Position numbers and translations under genes: made by a program. 62,805 bases of DNA from Oscillospiraceae bacterium (lineage in GTDB: Bacteria > Bacillota > Clostridia > Oscillospirales > Oscillospiraceae), in contig JAFQCJ010000074.1 in assembly GCA_017416445.1 (NCBI GenBank), positions 1 through 62,805 of the forward strand, read 5' to 3'. Below, one piece after another: positions 42,739-52,514 of the stretch. The notes under the pieces are model-generated. The model did no database searches and was not told the DNA's origin. It saw only the letters and a program-made list of their open reading frames with translations. How positions within the stretch are numbered: position 1 is the first letter of the stretch; each line of letters starts with the position of its first letter.

Positions 42739-44010
42739 ATGAAGTACACCGAAATGACGCTGGCTGAGCGCCAGGCCGCCTACGCCGCGGAGGTTGCCCG
42801 TTTTGAGGAGCTGAAAAACCTCGGCCTCAAGCTGAACATGGCTCGCGGCAAGCCCGGCACCGAGCAGCTGGATCTGGTCATGGACATTTTCTCCGTCCTG
42901 CCCACCAACGCCGACTATATTTCCAGCGGCATCGACAGCCGCAACTACGGCGAGCTGGCGGGTATCCCCGAGGCCAAGGCCCTCTTTGCCGACATTCTGG
43001 GCTGCAAGGCCTCTGAGGTCTTTGTGGGCGGCAACGCCAGCCTGCAGCTGATGTACGATGCCATCTCCAAGGCCTACACCCACGGCCTCAAGAACAGCCC
43101 CCGCCGCTGGTGCGAAGAGCCCGTCATCAAATGGCTCTGCCCCGCCCCCGGCTATGACCGCCACTTCAAGGTCAGCGAGACCTTCGGCATGGAGCTCATC
43201 ACCATCCCCATGACCCCCACCGGCCCCGATATGGACGCGGTGGAGGAGTGGATCCAGGATCCTGCGGTGAAGGGCATGTGGAATGTGCCCAAGTACTCCA
43301 ATCCCCAGGGCATCACCTACTCCGATGAGACGGTGGAGCGTCTGGCGGCCATGAAGCCCGCCGCCCCCGACTTCATGCTCATGTGGGATAACGCCTACTG
43401 CATCCACGAGTTTGCCGCCGACTTCGTCCCCTTCCCCGACATCATCTCCCTGTGCGAGAAGTTCGGCAACGGCCATATGTGCTACGAGTTCGCCTCCACC
43501 TCCAAGGTCACCTTCCCCGGTGCCGGTGTAGGTGTCATGGCCGCCAGCGAGGAGAACATCGCCTACTTCACCAAGCTCATGTCCATCCAGACCATCGGCT
43601 TTGACAAGATCAATCAGCTGCGCCATGTCCGCTATCTCAAGGACAAGGACACCACCCTGGCCCTGATGAAGCGCCACGCCGAAGTCCTGCGCCCCAAGTT
43701 TGAGGCCGTCCTCCGTGGTCTCGACACGGAGATCGCCCCTCTGGGCATCGCCACCTGGGAGCGTCCCGTAGGCGGCTACTTCGTCTCTCTCGACGGCATG
43801 GAGGGCACCGCCAAGCGGACGCTGGCCCTGTGCGCCGAGGCCGGTGTCACCATGACCGGTGCCGGCGCCACCTTCCCCTACGGTGTGGACCCCTGTGACC
43901 GCAACATCCGCATCGCCCCCACCCTGCCCCCTGTGCAGGAGCTGGAGCAGGCGGTGGAGGTGCTGTGTACCTGCCTGAAGATGGCCGCCCTGGAAAAGCT
44001 GGGCGTCTGA
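42739..44010 (+). CDS. PLP-dependent aminotransferase (class I/II, aspartate-type subfamily)
   Basis: 423 residues, with AAGGAGGA before ATG 42739. The PLP lysine is in STSKVTFPGAG; VPKYSNPQGITYSDE and MLMWDNAYCIHEF hold the Asn and Asp/Tyr cofactor contacts. It belongs to the MocR-like aspartate/alanine aminotransferase group rather than classic AspC. It moves amino groups between an amino acid and 2-oxoglutarate. Together with iorAB 2.3 kb downstream it could feed 2-oxoacids into fermentation; that link is inferred. Confidence 0.9.
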   Translation: MKYTEMTLAERQAAYAAEVARFEELKNLGLKLNMARGKPGTEQLDLVMDIFSVLPTNADYISSGIDSRNYGELAGIPEAKALFADILGCKASEVFVGGNASLQLMYDAISKAYTHGLKNSPRRWCEEPVIKWLCPAPGYDRHFKVSETFGMELITIPMTPTGPDMDAVEEWIQDPAVKGMWNVPKYSNPQGITYSDETVERLAAMKPAAPDFMLMWDNAYCIHEFAADFVPFPDIISLCEKFGNGHMCYEFASTSKVTFPGAGVGVMAASEENIAYFTKLMSIQTIGFDKINQLRHVRYLKDKDTTLALMKRHAEVLRPKFEAVLRGLDTEIAPLGIATWERPVGGYFVSLDGMEGTAKRTLALCAEAGVTMTGAGATFPYGVDPCDRNIRIAPTLPPVQELEQAVEVLCTCLKMAALEKLGV

Positions 44011-44041
44011 TCCGCCACTATCGACAAAGGAGCATATCACC

Positions 44042-44641
44042 ATGGCCGAAAAGCTGACACCCCGCAAACAACAGGCGCTGGAAATGCGCCAGAAGATCCA
44101 GACCGTGGCGCTGGACCTCTTCGACACAGAGGGCTTTGAAAATGTCTCGGTGGAGGCCATTGCCCAGGCCGTAGGCTGCAGTGTGGGCAATATCTACCAC
44201 TACTACCGCAGTAAGGACGAACTGGCGCTGCAGGTCACCGACCATGTGGATGCCGCCTACGAGGAGATCGAGCAGGAGTACGACGGCGACACCCGCCGCC
44301 CCGCTATGGATAAGCTTCTGGACTTCGTGGGCCGCACCCTCCGCATCAGCGTGGAGGACCCGGTGCTGTACAAGGCCTTCATCCAGGCTCTGAAGCACCC
44401 CCAGCAGGGTGCCCTGCGCCGCAGCGACAAGCGTGCCTACTTCCGCGTGCTGCACAAGCTGGTCTCCGCCTGCTGCGCCGAGGGTTCTCTCCCCGCCCAC
44501 TGTGATGTGGACACGGTGGTGGAGCATCTGGTCACCATCCACCGGGGCACGCTGCTGGAATGGCGCATCTACGAGGGCAACTTCCCCCTGGAGGAGACGG
44601 GGCGGGCCATTGCCGGTGCCATGCTGCGGGGCTTAAAATGA
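44042..44641 (+). CDS. TetR family transcriptional regulator
   Basis: 199 residues. The helix-turn-helix is NVSVEAIAQAVGCSVGNIYHYYRSKDEL, typical of TetR. The C-terminal domain is helical with GRTLRISVEDPVLYKAFI. It is 31 bases after the aminotransferase and is followed by a terminator and then by butyrate kinase, whose leader has TTCACC/GGTGAA palindromes that could be its operator. Confidence 0.9.
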   Translation: MAEKLTPRKQQALEMRQKIQTVALDLFDTEGFENVSVEAIAQAVGCSVGNIYHYYRSKDELALQVTDHVDAAYEEIEQEYDGDTRRPAMDKLLDFVGRTLRISVEDPVLYKAFIQALKHPQQGALRRSDKRAYFRVLHKLVSACCAEGSLPAHCDVDTVVEHLVTIHRGTLLEWRIYEGNFPLEETGRAIAGAMLRGLK

Positions 44642-44646
44642 TTGTT

Positions 44647-44693
44647 AAAAACAGGACATTTGGCTGATTTGTCAGCCGAATGTCCTGTTTTTT
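44647..44693 (+). terminator. Terminator of the Sir2-aminotransferase-TetR operon
   Basis: 21-base arms starting AAAAACAGGACATT and ending AATGTCCTGTTTTTT. Confidence 0.95.
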
Positions 44694-44733
44694 GTTCACT
44701 CTGCCGATTTGCCCTGCCACCCTCCGAAATCCG

Positions 44734-44808
44734 TTGACAAACCCATTCTCCGGTGGGATAATTAGGGTAGTTCACCAAATCATTCGGTGAAATATTCGGT
44801 GTTTCACC
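44734..44808 (+). promoter_or_regulatory. Butyrate kinase promoter and TTCACC palindromic operator
   Basis: TTGACA (44734-44739), 17-base spacer, GATAAT (44757-44762). Downstream, TTCACC (44771-44776) pairs with GGTGAA (44786-44791), and GGTGTTTCACC (44798-44808) forms a second palindrome. Both would lie in the initially transcribed region, where a repressor could block the gene. Confidence 0.6.
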
Positions 44809-44831
44809 TCACAAGAAAGGGGCCGCTGCCT

Positions 44832-45887
44832 ATGAAAGTTTTAACCGTCAACCCCGGCGCCACCAGTACCAAGATCGCCGTTTTCGACGAGACCGAGCAG
44901 ATCTTCAAGCTGACCATCGACCACAGCGCTGAGGAGCTGGACCGCTTCGAGCGGGTCTTTGACCAGGCCGACTACCGCCGCGATGCCATCCTCACCGCCG
45001 TCACCGAGGCGGGCTATCAGCTCTCCGACTTCGATGCCGTCTGCGGCCGCGGCGGCCTCTATCGCCCCATCCCCAGCGGCACCTACGCCGTGTCCGATGC
45101 CGTTCTGGCCGATGTGGAGGCCGCTCCCAACGGTGAGCATCCCTCCAACCTGGGTGCCTATATCGCCCGCCGTCTGGCCGACATGGTGGGGATTCCCTCC
45201 TTCTTCGTGGACCCCGTCTGCGTCGATGAGATGACGGAGGTGGCGCACTACACCGGTTTCGCCCCCTTCCGCCGGGTGTGTATGTTCCACGCCCTGAACC
45301 ACAAGTCCATCGCCCGTAAGGCCGCTGCACAGCTGGGCAAGGCCTACGAGGAGGTAAACCTCATCGTCTGCCATCTGGGCGGCGGTGTCAGCGTGGGTGC
45401 CCATGAAAAGGGCCGCGTGGTGGATGTGTTCAATGTCAAGGACGAGGGCTCCATGGGTCTGGACCGCGGCGGCGCGCTGCCGGTGAACCAGCTCATCAAC
45501 TACTGCTTCTCCGGCGTCACCAAGGACGAGGCCAAGAAGGTCATGGGCCGCCGCGCCGGTATGTTCTCCTATCTGGGCACCACCGATTTCCGGGTCATCT
45601 GCGCCAATGTGGTGGCAGGGGACGAGAAGTCCGTGGAGGCCTACAAGGCCCTGGTGTATCAGCTGGCCAAGGATATCGGTGCCATGGCCGCCGTGCTGAA
45701 GTACAAGGTGGACGGCATTGTCCTCACCGGCGGTATGGCCTACGAGCAGTTCTTCTGCGATGACATCGCCGCCTATGTGGGTGCTGTCGCCCCCATCATC
45801 CGTCTCCCCGGCGAGGAGGAGATGCGCTCTCTGGCCGAGGGTGCCCTCCGTGTCCTCCACGGCGAGCAGGAACCCGGCGTGTATTAA
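44832..45887 (+). CDS. buk: Butyrate kinase (or branched-chain acyl kinase)
   Basis: 351 residues from ATG 44832. Acetokinase/ASKHA motifs: VLTVNPGATSTKIAVFDE (phosphate loop), GRGGLYRPIPSGTYAVSD, HALNHKSIARKAAAQLG, CHLGGGVSVGAHEKGRVVD, and VLTGGMAY. It makes ATP from butyryl-phosphate or related acyl-phosphates. No phosphate butyryltransferase gene lies next to it, unusual for buk. It is instead followed by iorAB, so iso- or aryl-acyl phosphates from amino acid breakdown are possible substrates. Confidence 0.94.
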   Translation: MKVLTVNPGATSTKIAVFDETEQIFKLTIDHSAEELDRFERVFDQADYRRDAILTAVTEAGYQLSDFDAVCGRGGLYRPIPSGTYAVSDAVLADVEAAPNGEHPSNLGAYIARRLADMVGIPSFFVDPVCVDEMTEVAHYTGFAPFRRVCMFHALNHKSIARKAAAQLGKAYEEVNLIVCHLGGGVSVGAHEKGRVVDVFNVKDEGSMGLDRGGALPVNQLINYCFSGVTKDEAKKVMGRRAGMFSYLGTTDFRVICANVVAGDEKSVEAYKALVYQLAKDIGAMAAVLKYKVDGIVLTGGMAYEQFFCDDIAAYVGAVAPIIRLPGEEEMRSLAEGALRVLHGEQEPGVY

Positions 45888-46273
45888 GAATCACCGCACC
45901 CATGCCTCCCCCTCCGGGGGAGGTGGGTGAGCGAAGCGAACCCGGAGAGGGTAATGAGGGAATTCTTTCGTTAGCACCCTCTCAGTCTCGCTATCGCTCG
46001 ACAGCTCCCCCAAAGGGGGAGCCCTTGGAATCCCGTTTTCAATTAAATATCAAATATAAGAGGAACAAAAAAGAAAAAAGCCTCCTTCCCCCGCACTTAT
46101 GTAGAACAGCACGCCCTCATCCTTGCATGGGGGAGCGCGAGGGGGAGGGTATGACCCCTCGCAGTTCAATAAAATCTGCGCAGGCGGCGCACCAAACTAC
46201 TTCATTGCGTTAATTATTAAAGAAGAACATAATAAAAAAGAAGAAAAACTTAAGCAGAAAGGTGGAATTTCAA
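45888..46273. other. 386-base intergenic region with repeat element
   Basis: Contains repeat copy 2 (45903-46026), then an AT-rich leader with no gene that I can support. No convincing promoter or riboswitch was identified for iorA. Confidence 0.5.
45903..46026. repeat. Palindromic repeat element, copy 2
   Basis: Ends GCCTCCCCCTCCGGGGGAGG and CCCCCAAAGGGGGAGCCC, with the inner GGAGAGGGT and CCTCTCAGTCTCGCTA shared with copy 1 at 18421. Confidence 0.7.
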
Positions 46274-48049
<1,776 letters not shown>

Positions 48050-48050
48050 A

Positions 48051-48641
48051 ATGGCAAAAGTAAAATCTGCCCTGTTGGTGGGCGTGGGTGGTCAGGGTGC
48101 CATCCTCATCTCCAAGATCATGTCCAACGGCTTTATGAAGGCCGGTTACGATGTTAAGCAGAGCGAGGTCCACGGTATGGCACAGCGCGGCGGCTCCGTC
48201 TCCACCCAGGTCCGCTGGGGCGAGAAGGTCTACGGCCCCGTGTTCGGCCGCGGCGAGGCCGACATTATGGTGGCCCTGGAGAAGATGGAAGCGGTGCGTT
48301 ACGCCGAGTTCCTCAACCCCGACACCGGCGTGGCCGTCATCAATGACTACGCCATCAAGTCCACCACCATCGCCTCCGGCGCCGAGGAGTATCCCGAGGG
48401 CTGCATCGAGGCCATGGCAAAGAACTTCAACACCATCGCCATCCCCGCCAGCGACATCGCCATCCAGCTGGGCAACGCCAAGTGCATGAATGTGGTGCTC
48501 TTTGGCGCCATGTGCGATTCTCTGGGCTGCCCCGAGATCGACTGGGAGCAGATCGTGGCCGAGACCGTCCCCGAGAAGGTCCGCGAGCTGAACCTGAAGG
48601 CCTTCCGCGCCGGCCGCGAGGCCGCCGCCAAGGCAAAGTAA
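48051..48641 (+). CDS. iorB: Indolepyruvate ferredoxin oxidoreductase, beta subunit
   Basis: 196 residues, 1 base after the iorA stop, with GGAGGAG upstream. The gamma-type oxidoreductase domain has LLVGVGGQGAILISKIM and SEVHGMAQRGGSVSTQVRWG. Second subunit of the IOR complex. Confidence 0.95.
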   Translation: MAKVKSALLVGVGGQGAILISKIMSNGFMKAGYDVKQSEVHGMAQRGGSVSTQVRWGEKVYGPVFGRGEADIMVALEKMEAVRYAEFLNPDTGVAVINDYAIKSTTIASGAEEYPEGCIEAMAKNFNTIAIPASDIAIQLGNAKCMNVVLFGAMCDSLGCPEIDWEQIVAETVPEKVRELNLKAFRAGREAAAKAK

Positions 48642-48651
48642 ACACAAGCAC

Positions 48652-48685
48652 AAAAAAAGAACCACCCTCGGGTGGTTCTTTTTTA
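48652..48685. terminator. Terminator shared by iorAB and luxS
   Basis: AAAAAAAGAACCACCC and GGGTGGTTCTTTTTT; A and T runs on both sides suit the two converging operons. Confidence 0.95.
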
Positions 48686-48693
48686 TTTCCTTT

Positions 48694-49158
48694 TTACTCC
48701 GGATATACCAGCTTCTCCACCGTCCAGTTCTCAATGATGCCTGCGTAGAAAGCACAGCAGGCCCGGGCCAGATCAATGTCGAGGTTGACATAATTTCCAC
48801 ACTCCCGTGCAGACTTGCCGGGCATCTCCCCCATGTACCGCCCTGCAGCGGTAAAGGTCAGCTGCAGCAGCTTCACCGCCTGGGCTTCCGTCAGCTGATC
48901 GCCGTCGAAGAGGAAGTAAAAGCCCGTCTGGCAGCCCATGGGGCCGAAGTAGATCACCGCATCCTTGTGGGCGCTGTTGCGCAGTAATGTGGCAATGACA
49001 TGCTCCACGGAATGCATCTGGGCATTGGTCAGCAGATCACCGGTGTTGGGGCGCTTGAAGCGCAAATCAAAAGTCACCACATTGCCGTCCCGGCGGCTCA
49101 GGTACAGACCCGGGCGCAGGGTGTCGTGGTTCACGGTAAAACTGGCAATTCGTTCCAT
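48694..49158 (-). CDS. luxS: S-ribosylhomocysteine lyase LuxS
   Basis: 154 residues, the usual LuxS length. Metal ligands are in HSVEHVIATLLR (HxxEH) and ARECGNY (Cys). GPMGCQTGFYFLFDG is conserved. It splits S-ribosylhomocysteine into homocysteine and DPD, the precursor of autoinducer 2. It follows the mtnN gene by 3 bases. Confidence 0.98.
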   Translation of the reverse strand: MERIASFTVNHDTLRPGLYLSRRDGNVVTFDLRFKRPNTGDLLTNAQMHSVEHVIATLLRNSAHKDAVIYFGPMGCQTGFYFLFDGDQLTEAQAVKLLQLTFTAAGRYMGEMPGKSARECGNYVNLDIDLARACCAFYAGIIENWTVEKLVYPE

Positions 49159-49161
49159 TTC

Positions 49162-49830
49162 TCAACCCTCCTGCAGTGCATCCACAAAGGCCATGACCGC
49201 CTGATTCAGCTGGGCCATGGCGGTGGGGAAATTGAAATAGTAGTCCTGCTTCACCACCAGACAGTCGGACACCGACTTCAGCGCCATCATGGGCACGCCC
49301 CAGCGGTGGCATACCTGCGCCACGGCGCCGCCCTCCATCTCGCACAGGAGAGGGGCAAAGGTCTCGCGGATGAAGTCCACCCGCTCACCGGGGAGGGCGA
49401 ACCAATCCCCTGTGGCCACGCGGCCTGTGCGGTAGGCATAGCCGATCTTATCCATAGCGGCCTTGGCGCGGTGGAAATCGGCGGTGGGGAAGGAGACCAT
49501 ATTGACGGTGGAGACCAGTCCGATGGGGTCCCCCACACCGGTGGTGTCCACATCGTGCTGGACAAAGTCCTCCGTCAGCACCAGCGTGCCGATGGGCACC
49601 TCCTCAAAGCAGCCCGCCACACCGGCATTGATGACCAGGTCGGGGTGGTAGCGCTGGATCAGCAGGGCGGCAGCCATGGCGGCATTCACCTTGCCCACAC
49701 CGCCGCAGCAGGCGATGAGGTCGTGGCGGAGGCGATAGAAGTGGACACCGGCCACCGTTTCGGTGGGCTGTGCGCCGTGGATCAGGCTCTCGATCTCCGA
49801 GGGCATGGCGTAGAAAAGGGCAGTGAGCAT
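49162..49830 (-). CDS. mtnN: 5'-methylthioadenosine/S-adenosylhomocysteine nucleosidase
   Basis: 222 residues from ATG 49830 (AAAGGAGGT upstream). Signatures are CCGGVGKVNAAMAAALLI, VINAGVAGCF, and LCEMEGGAVAQVCHRW (catalytic Glu and purine-contact residues), then SVSDCLV with catalytic Asp. It removes adenine from SAH and MTA and supplies the substrate for LuxS, so the two genes form the detoxifying half of the activated methyl cycle. Confidence 0.95.
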   Translation of the reverse strand: MLTALFYAMPSEIESLIHGAQPTETVAGVHFYRLRHDLIACCGGVGKVNAAMAAALLIQRYHPDLVINAGVAGCFEEVPIGTLVLTEDFVQHDVDTTGVGDPIGLVSTVNMVSFPTADFHRAKAAMDKIGYAYRTGRVATGDWFALPGERVDFIRETFAPLLCEMEGGAVAQVCHRWGVPMMALKSVSDCLVVKQDYYFNFPTAMAQLNQAVMAFVDALQEG

Positions 49831-49861
49831 AAAGGTGACCTCCTTTAGATGGTGGCATAAT

Positions 49862-49882
49862 GCCTCCCCCAAAGGGGGAGCC
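49862..49882. repeat. Half-copy of the GCCTCCCCC repeat
   Basis: GCCTCCCCCAAAGGGGGAGCC, a palindrome matching the end of repeat copy 2. Confidence 0.6.
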
Positions 49883-49893
49883 TTCTTATCTCC

Positions 49894-49923
49894 ATTCTAC
49901 CTACCCCCCTATCGAATTGTCAA
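49894..49923 (-). promoter_or_regulatory. Promoter of mtnN-luxS
   Basis: Minus strand: TTGACA (49923-49918), 18-base spacer, TAGAAT (49899-49894). Confidence 0.65.
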
Positions 49924-49924
49924 G

Positions 49925-49953
49925 TTGCAATTCTCTGCGCTGTGGGGTAGAAT
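49925..49953 (+). promoter_or_regulatory. Promoter of tmcAL
   Basis: TTGCAA (49925-49930), 17-base spacer, TAGAAT (49948-49953). Its -35 is 1 base from the -35 of the divergent mtnN-luxS promoter. Confidence 0.65.
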
Positions 49954-49983
49954 GGAGGAAAGAACCGAGAAGGAGGCGTCCCT

Positions 49984-51156
49984 ATGATCGCCGGTATCAT
50001 CTGTGAATATAACCCTCTTCATCTGGGCCATGTCCATCTTCTGCAGCAGGTGCGCAAGGCCGGTGCCGATACCATCGTCTGCGCCATGTCCGGCAACTTC
50101 GTCCAGCGGGGAGAGCCCGCCCTTATCCGCAAGCATCTCCGGGCCGCCGCCGCCATTGACTGCGGTGCCGATCTGGTGCTGGAGATCCCCACCCCCTGGG
50201 CTATGGCCACTGCGGAGATCTTTGCCCGGGGCGGTGTCAGTATCCTCCACCGGGCCGGCTGCACCCATCTGGCCTTCGGCAGCGAAAGCGGTGACACCGC
50301 CGCCCTGCAGCAGGTTGCCCAAAGCCTCGACAATGCGGCGTACCCTGCCCTGCTGCGCCAATTTCTCGCCGACGGCATCACCTTCGCCGCCGCCCGACAG
50401 CAGGCGGTGGCCCGGCTGACGGACGAGGACACCGCCGCCCTCCTCAGCAGCCCCAACGACACCCTGGCGGTGGAATATCTCCGTGCCGCCTCACGGGAGG
50501 CGTCGCTGACACCTCTGGCCATCCCCCGCATGGGTGCCCACCACCACGGCGCAGTGTCCCACGGTATCGCCTCAGCCTCCCATGTCCGCCGTCTGGTGGC
50601 GGCGGGACAGCTGGAAGAGGCCTGCTCCTTCCTGCCCTCTGTCATGGCCGACGGCCTCCGCTACGAGGTGCGCCACGGCAATACCGCCCAGCTCATCCGC
50701 GCCGACCGGGCCATCCTCTCGGCTCTGCGCCAGAGCGATGAGGAAACGCTCCGGGCCTGCGACAGCAGCGGCGAGGGGCTGGAGCACCGCCTCCTCCGTG
50801 CCATTGAGGAGGGCTGCTCACTGGAGGAGGTGCTGCAGCTGGCCAAGACCAAGCGCTACACCGCCGCGCGGCTGCGGCGCATGGCCATGTGGGGCTGGCT
50901 CCGCCCCGCCGCCGTCCCCTCCACACCTCCCTATCTCCGTGTCCTCGCCGCCAACGACAAGGGGCGGCAGCTGCTGCGAAAGCTCCGGAAGGAGGGCGCA
51001 CCGGTGCTGACCAAGGCGGCGGACGCCGCCGCCTTGGGTGTCGAGGCCGCCGAACTGATGGCCCGGGAAGCCGGGTGGACGGATCTCCATGGTCTGTGCC
51101 GCGAGGTCATCCCCCCCTGCGGCGAGGAATGGCGCAGCAGTCCGGTAATGAAGTAA
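49984..51156 (+). CDS. tmcAL: tRNA(Met) cytidine acetate ligase
   Basis: 390 residues, AGGAGG before ATG 49984. The nucleotidyltransferase start GIICEYNPLHLGHVHLLQQV (HLGH motif) and SGNFVQRGEPA are the TmcAL hallmarks, then FGSESGD. It makes acetyl-adenylate and modifies the wobble C34 of elongator tRNA-Met to N4-acetylcytidine. Confidence 0.93.
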   Translation: MIAGIICEYNPLHLGHVHLLQQVRKAGADTIVCAMSGNFVQRGEPALIRKHLRAAAAIDCGADLVLEIPTPWAMATAEIFARGGVSILHRAGCTHLAFGSESGDTAALQQVAQSLDNAAYPALLRQFLADGITFAAARQQAVARLTDEDTAALLSSPNDTLAVEYLRAASREASLTPLAIPRMGAHHHGAVSHGIASASHVRRLVAAGQLEEACSFLPSVMADGLRYEVRHGNTAQLIRADRAILSALRQSDEETLRACDSSGEGLEHRLLRAIEEGCSLEEVLQLAKTKRYTAARLRRMAMWGWLRPAAVPSTPPYLRVLAANDKGRQLLRKLRKEGAPVLTKAADAAALGVEAAELMAREAGWTDLHGLCREVIPPCGEEWRSSPVMK

Positions 51157-51186
51157 AAAAAGCACAAAAAACAGGGAAAATACTCC

Positions 51187-51215
51187 TTGACAAAGGCCAT
51201 TTCCGCTGTTATACT
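51187..51215 (+). promoter_or_regulatory. Promoter of the rplU operon
   Basis: TTGACA (51187-51192), 17-base spacer, TATACT (51210-51215). Confidence 0.8.
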
Positions 51216-51221
51216 TGAAAG

Positions 51222-51323
51222 GCCGCTTTGAATGGGTACAAAGTGTCGGCGTGGGAAATCCCCCCGATCCGACCGCCCCCGACAGCGAGACCGTAATAAA
51301 GGAAAGGCAGGTGCAACAAGCAA
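51222..51323 (+). promoter_or_regulatory. Candidate ribosomal-protein L21 leader
   Basis: A roughly 100-base untranslated leader with GC-rich arms before rplU. Firmicutes rplU leaders often contain an autoregulatory structure bound by L21. The assignment rests on position and length only. Confidence 0.45.
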
Positions 51324-51635
51324 ATGAAGGCTATTATCGTGACCGGTGGTAAGCAGTACATCGTCTCTGAGGGCGATACTCTGTTCATCGAGAAGCTGGA
51401 GGCCGAGGCCGGTGAGTCCGTGGTGTTCGACCGCGTGCTGGCTATCGTCGACGGCGAGAACACCAAGATCGGCGCTCCCGTGGTGGAGAACGCTAAGGTG
51501 GACGCTACCGTGGTGAAGAACGGCAAGGGCAAGAAGATCCGTATCTTCAAGTACACCCCCAAGAAGGGCTACCGTAAACGCCAGGGTCATCGTCAGCCCT
51601 ACACCAAGGTTGAGATCGCTAAGATCAGCTTCTAA
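51324..51635 (+). CDS. rplU: Ribosomal protein L21
   Basis: 103 residues, the usual L21 length. Motifs: [35 protein letters not shown], and [20 protein letters not shown]. Part of the 50S subunit. First gene of rplU-prp-rpmA. Confidence 0.98.
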   Translation: MKAIIVTGGKQYIVSEGDTLFIEKLEAEAGESVVFDRVLAIVDGENTKIGAPVVENAKVDATVVKNGKGKKIRIFKYTPKKGYRKRQGHRQPYTKVEIAKISF

Positions 51636-51644
51636 GGTAAGGCA

Positions 51645-51980
51645 ATGACGAGCGTTACATTCCTCGTTGAAGGAAACCGCATCATCGGGTTTGATGCACA
51701 AGGACACAGCGGCTATGCACAGGAGGGCGAGGACATCGTCTGTGCCGCCGTCACCAGCGCTGTCAGACTGGTGGAGTCCACCGTCAATGATGTGATGGGC
51801 CTGTGTGCCTCTGTCAAGGTCTGTGAGAAGACCGCCGCCATCCACTTCCGCCTCCCCGGTTCTCTGGGTCCCACGGCGGAGAACACCTGTCAGAATCTGC
51901 TGACAGGCATGATGGTGTATCTCTCCCAGCTCCACGACGAATACCCCGACTACCTCGAAGTGATGGAATCGGGCGACTGA
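51645..51980 (+). CDS. prp: Ribosomal-processing cysteine protease Prp
   Basis: 111 residues. Conserved GFDAQGHSGYAQEGEDIVCA holds catalytic His and Cys. Prp removes the N-terminal extension of L27 in Firmicutes. It is encoded between rplU and rpmA, 9 bases after rplU, the conserved location. Confidence 0.95.
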   Translation: MTSVTFLVEGNRIIGFDAQGHSGYAQEGEDIVCAAVTSAVRLVESTVNDVMGLCASVKVCEKTAAIHFRLPGSLGPTAENTCQNLLTGMMVYLSQLHDEYPDYLEVMESGD

Positions 51981-52022
51981 TCCCCCACTTCTTCTAACTT
52001 TCAGAAAGGATGGTACTGCGAA

Positions 52023-52304
52023 ATGCTGAACATTGGTCTGCAGTTCTTCGCCCACAAGAAGGGCGTTGGTTCCACCAAGAACGGCCGTGATTCCGAGTCC
52101 AAGCGTCTTGGCCCCAAGCGCGCTGACGGTCAGTTCGTTCTCGCCGGCAACATTCTCGTTCGCCAGCGCGGCACCCACATCCACGCCGGCTCCAACGTCG
52201 GTATGGGCACTGATCACACTCTGTTTGCCAAGGCCGACGGCGTTGTCCGTTTCGAGCGTCTGGGCAAGGACCGCAAGAAGGTCTCTGTCTACCCCGCCGA
52301 GTAA
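52023..52304 (+). CDS. rpmA: Ribosomal protein L27 with cleavable N-terminal extension
   Basis: 93 residues. The N-terminus [16 protein letters not shown] has the Prp cleavage site after FF, exposing AHKKG. Conserved [20 protein letters not shown] follows. L27 reaches the peptidyl-transferase centre; failure to cleave is harmful in Staphylococcus. Last gene of the operon. Confidence 0.98.
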   Translation: MLNIGLQFFAHKKGVGSTKNGRDSESKRLGPKRADGQFVLAGNILVRQRGTHIHAGSNVGMGTDHTLFAKADGVVRFERLGKDRKKVSVYPAE

Positions 52305-52313
52305 TTGGTAATC

Positions 52314-52342
52314 AAAAAGACACCCTTCGGGGTGTCTTTTTT
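52314..52342 (+). terminator. Terminator of the rplU operon
   Basis: AAAAAGACACCC and GGGTGTCTTTTTT. Confidence 0.95.
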
Positions 52343-52345
52343 CAA

Positions 52346-52380
52346 TTAACAAGTAACAATTAACAGTTAACAGTTATTTT
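52346..52380. repeat. TTAACAAGTAACAATTAACAGTTAAC repeat
   Basis: Copies of TAACAAG, TAACAAT, TAACAGT and TAACAGT in a row, the same family as at 41728 and 17668. Confidence 0.7.
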
Positions 52381-52437
52381 TGCTTTCGATAGTTTTTTCA
52401 ACCTCAAAAGAAAGTACGAACATTCCCGTCCTAATCC

Positions 52438-52466
52438 TTGACTACCCTCCCCTTTTCCTATAAAAT
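52438..52466 (+). promoter_or_regulatory. Promoter of obgE
   Basis: TTGACT (52438-52443), 17-base spacer, TAAAAT (52461-52466). Confidence 0.7.
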
Positions 52467-52514
52467 AAATTAGATAACCATAACCAATACCAACGAATCA
52501 GAGGTGAATCCCCT

